NCBI GenBank assembly: GCA_944393195.1
Contig: CALXZG010000013.1
Location: 1 to 35,650, forward strand
Reading direction: 5' to 3'
Length of the DNA: 35,650 nucleotides
Origin: an uncultured Alphaproteobacteria bacterium
GTDB taxonomy: Bacteria > Pseudomonadota > Alphaproteobacteria > CAAHEQ01 > UBA3637
Part shown: one piece after another, positions 35,248-35,650 of the stretch
Numbering within the stretch: the first letter of the stretch is position 1
Layout: each line of letters begins with the position of its first letter
Program-made: the position numbers and the translations under genes
The notes under the pieces: generated by a model
Told to the model about the DNA's origin: nothing
The model's database searches: none
What the model saw: only the letters and a program-made list of their open reading frames with translations

Positions 35248-35650
35248 CTTCTTTTTCCTCCTTATTTTTCAAATACTTCAAAAATGCATCGCAACCTTCA
35301 ACGATATCCCAATAGGTTTCATCAAAATTACCGGTGTACCAAGGGTCTTTGATATTGCGGGGCTTATTTGAAAAATCTAACAAACGATGGATTTTATTAT
35401 CCGTATCTACGCCAACGATAGATTGAATGTCTTCAATATTGCTGTCGTCCATCGCTAAGATATAATCGTAATAAGCATAATCAGACGGACGAATTCGACG
35501 AGAATAATGCTCTTCAAAAGGAACGTGCATAGCGCTCAACATCTCGCGCGTACCATAGTGCATACCGGCATGACACATTTCATTATATCCCTCGGTGGCG
35601 GCAGAATCTATTTCAAACTGATCGGATAGGCCTCGCTCATTCACCATTTG
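35240..35650 (-). CDS. Low-molecular-weight protein-tyrosine phosphatase (N-terminus outside window)
   Basis: The frame is open to the right window edge, so the catalytic C-x5-R loop at the N-terminus is not visible; the ATG at 35647 is internal. The visible part has GLSDQFEIDSAATEGYNEM, then RRIRPSDYAYYDYILAMDDS, and the general-acid loop with Asp in DPWYTGNFDETYWDI, all typical of LMW-PTP. These enzymes dephosphorylate tyrosine in proteins, or arsenate in the ArsC branch; the DPWYTG segment favours the tyrosine phosphatase branch. It overlaps the acetyltransferase start by 8 bp. Confidence 0.85.
   Translation of the reverse strand, partial: QMVNERGLSDQFEIDSAATEGYNEMCHAGMHYGTREMLSAMHVPFEEHYSRRIRPSDYAYYDYILAMDDSNIEDIQSIVGVDTDNKIHRLLDFSNKPRNIKDPWYTGNFDETYWDIVEGCDAFLKYLKNKEEKEVD

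Overview
The window reads as a chromosomal segment of a Gram-negative, probably gut-associated alphaproteobacterium. Evidence for this is the outer-membrane autotransporter at the left edge, ParE, TrmFO, a NifR3-like DusB, and a type IV pilin-like N-terminus of the form GRSMVEMLGVLAV. To my recollection that pilin form is common in uncultured gut Alphaproteobacteria (RF32-like lineages). The lineage call is inference; nothing in the window (no rRNA) fixes it.

Layout. (1) 1-12.4 kb: the 3' part of a secreted EGF/subtilisin-like autotransporter; trmFO on the minus strand; then a plus-strand run of a Sel1-repeat protein, dusB, trkA and mfd, with ATGA overlaps at the first two junctions; then proS behind its own promoter. 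(2) 12.4-19.8 kb: a frameshifted pilin-like pseudogene, a 480-bp AT-rich gap, parE (minus), a Clostridia-like long gltX (plus) and leuS (minus). (3) 19.8-26.6 kb: two ankyrin-like genes; a divergent MerR unit with a 19-bp-spacer promoter that drives an AhpD/AhpD/cupin protein and an FMN reductase; clpB; a NUDIX gene. (4) 26.6-35.65 kb: a visibly more AT-rich accessory region. It holds two peptidoglycan-active proteins that share an unnamed N-terminal Cys/His domain and an unusual double-terminator leader, each beside a membrane or lipid-anchored partner candidate. It also holds a tiny hydrophobic/basic peptide, a DUF433/PIN-like toxin-antitoxin pair, an unrecognised structured RNA upstream of a SLOG-like gene, and a run of small-molecule-modifying enzymes: an NTPase-ASCH fusion, GNAT, a FlaR-like kinase, NUDIX, a hexapeptide acetyltransferase and a low-molecular-weight tyrosine phosphatase.

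The most interesting material is in 26.6-32.3 kb. A GH24 lysozyme and an L,D-transpeptidase-like (DUF2778/Tlde1-like) protein share the domain GKHDxSGxCQ...R.CGQ.H...EA. Each sits behind a near-consensus promoter of the form TTGACW-17-TATACT. Exactly 11 nt after the -10 element comes a terminator-like hairpin with a T-run, then a second hairpin with a T-run, then the Shine-Dalgarno sequence. The stems differ in sequence but keep the same arrangement, which suggests a selected leader that gates expression of toxic cell-wall enzymes. The transpeptidase copy has an in-frame amber codon just before its catalytic half. About 2 kb to the right, a ~215-nt RNA has a 9-bp hairpin whose 7-nt loop is fully complementary to its 3' end, and mutually exclusive terminator/antiterminator-like pairings.

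Many genes have the same promoter form, TTGACN or close with 17-bp spacing and TATACT-like -10 boxes, and I used these to correct several start codons.
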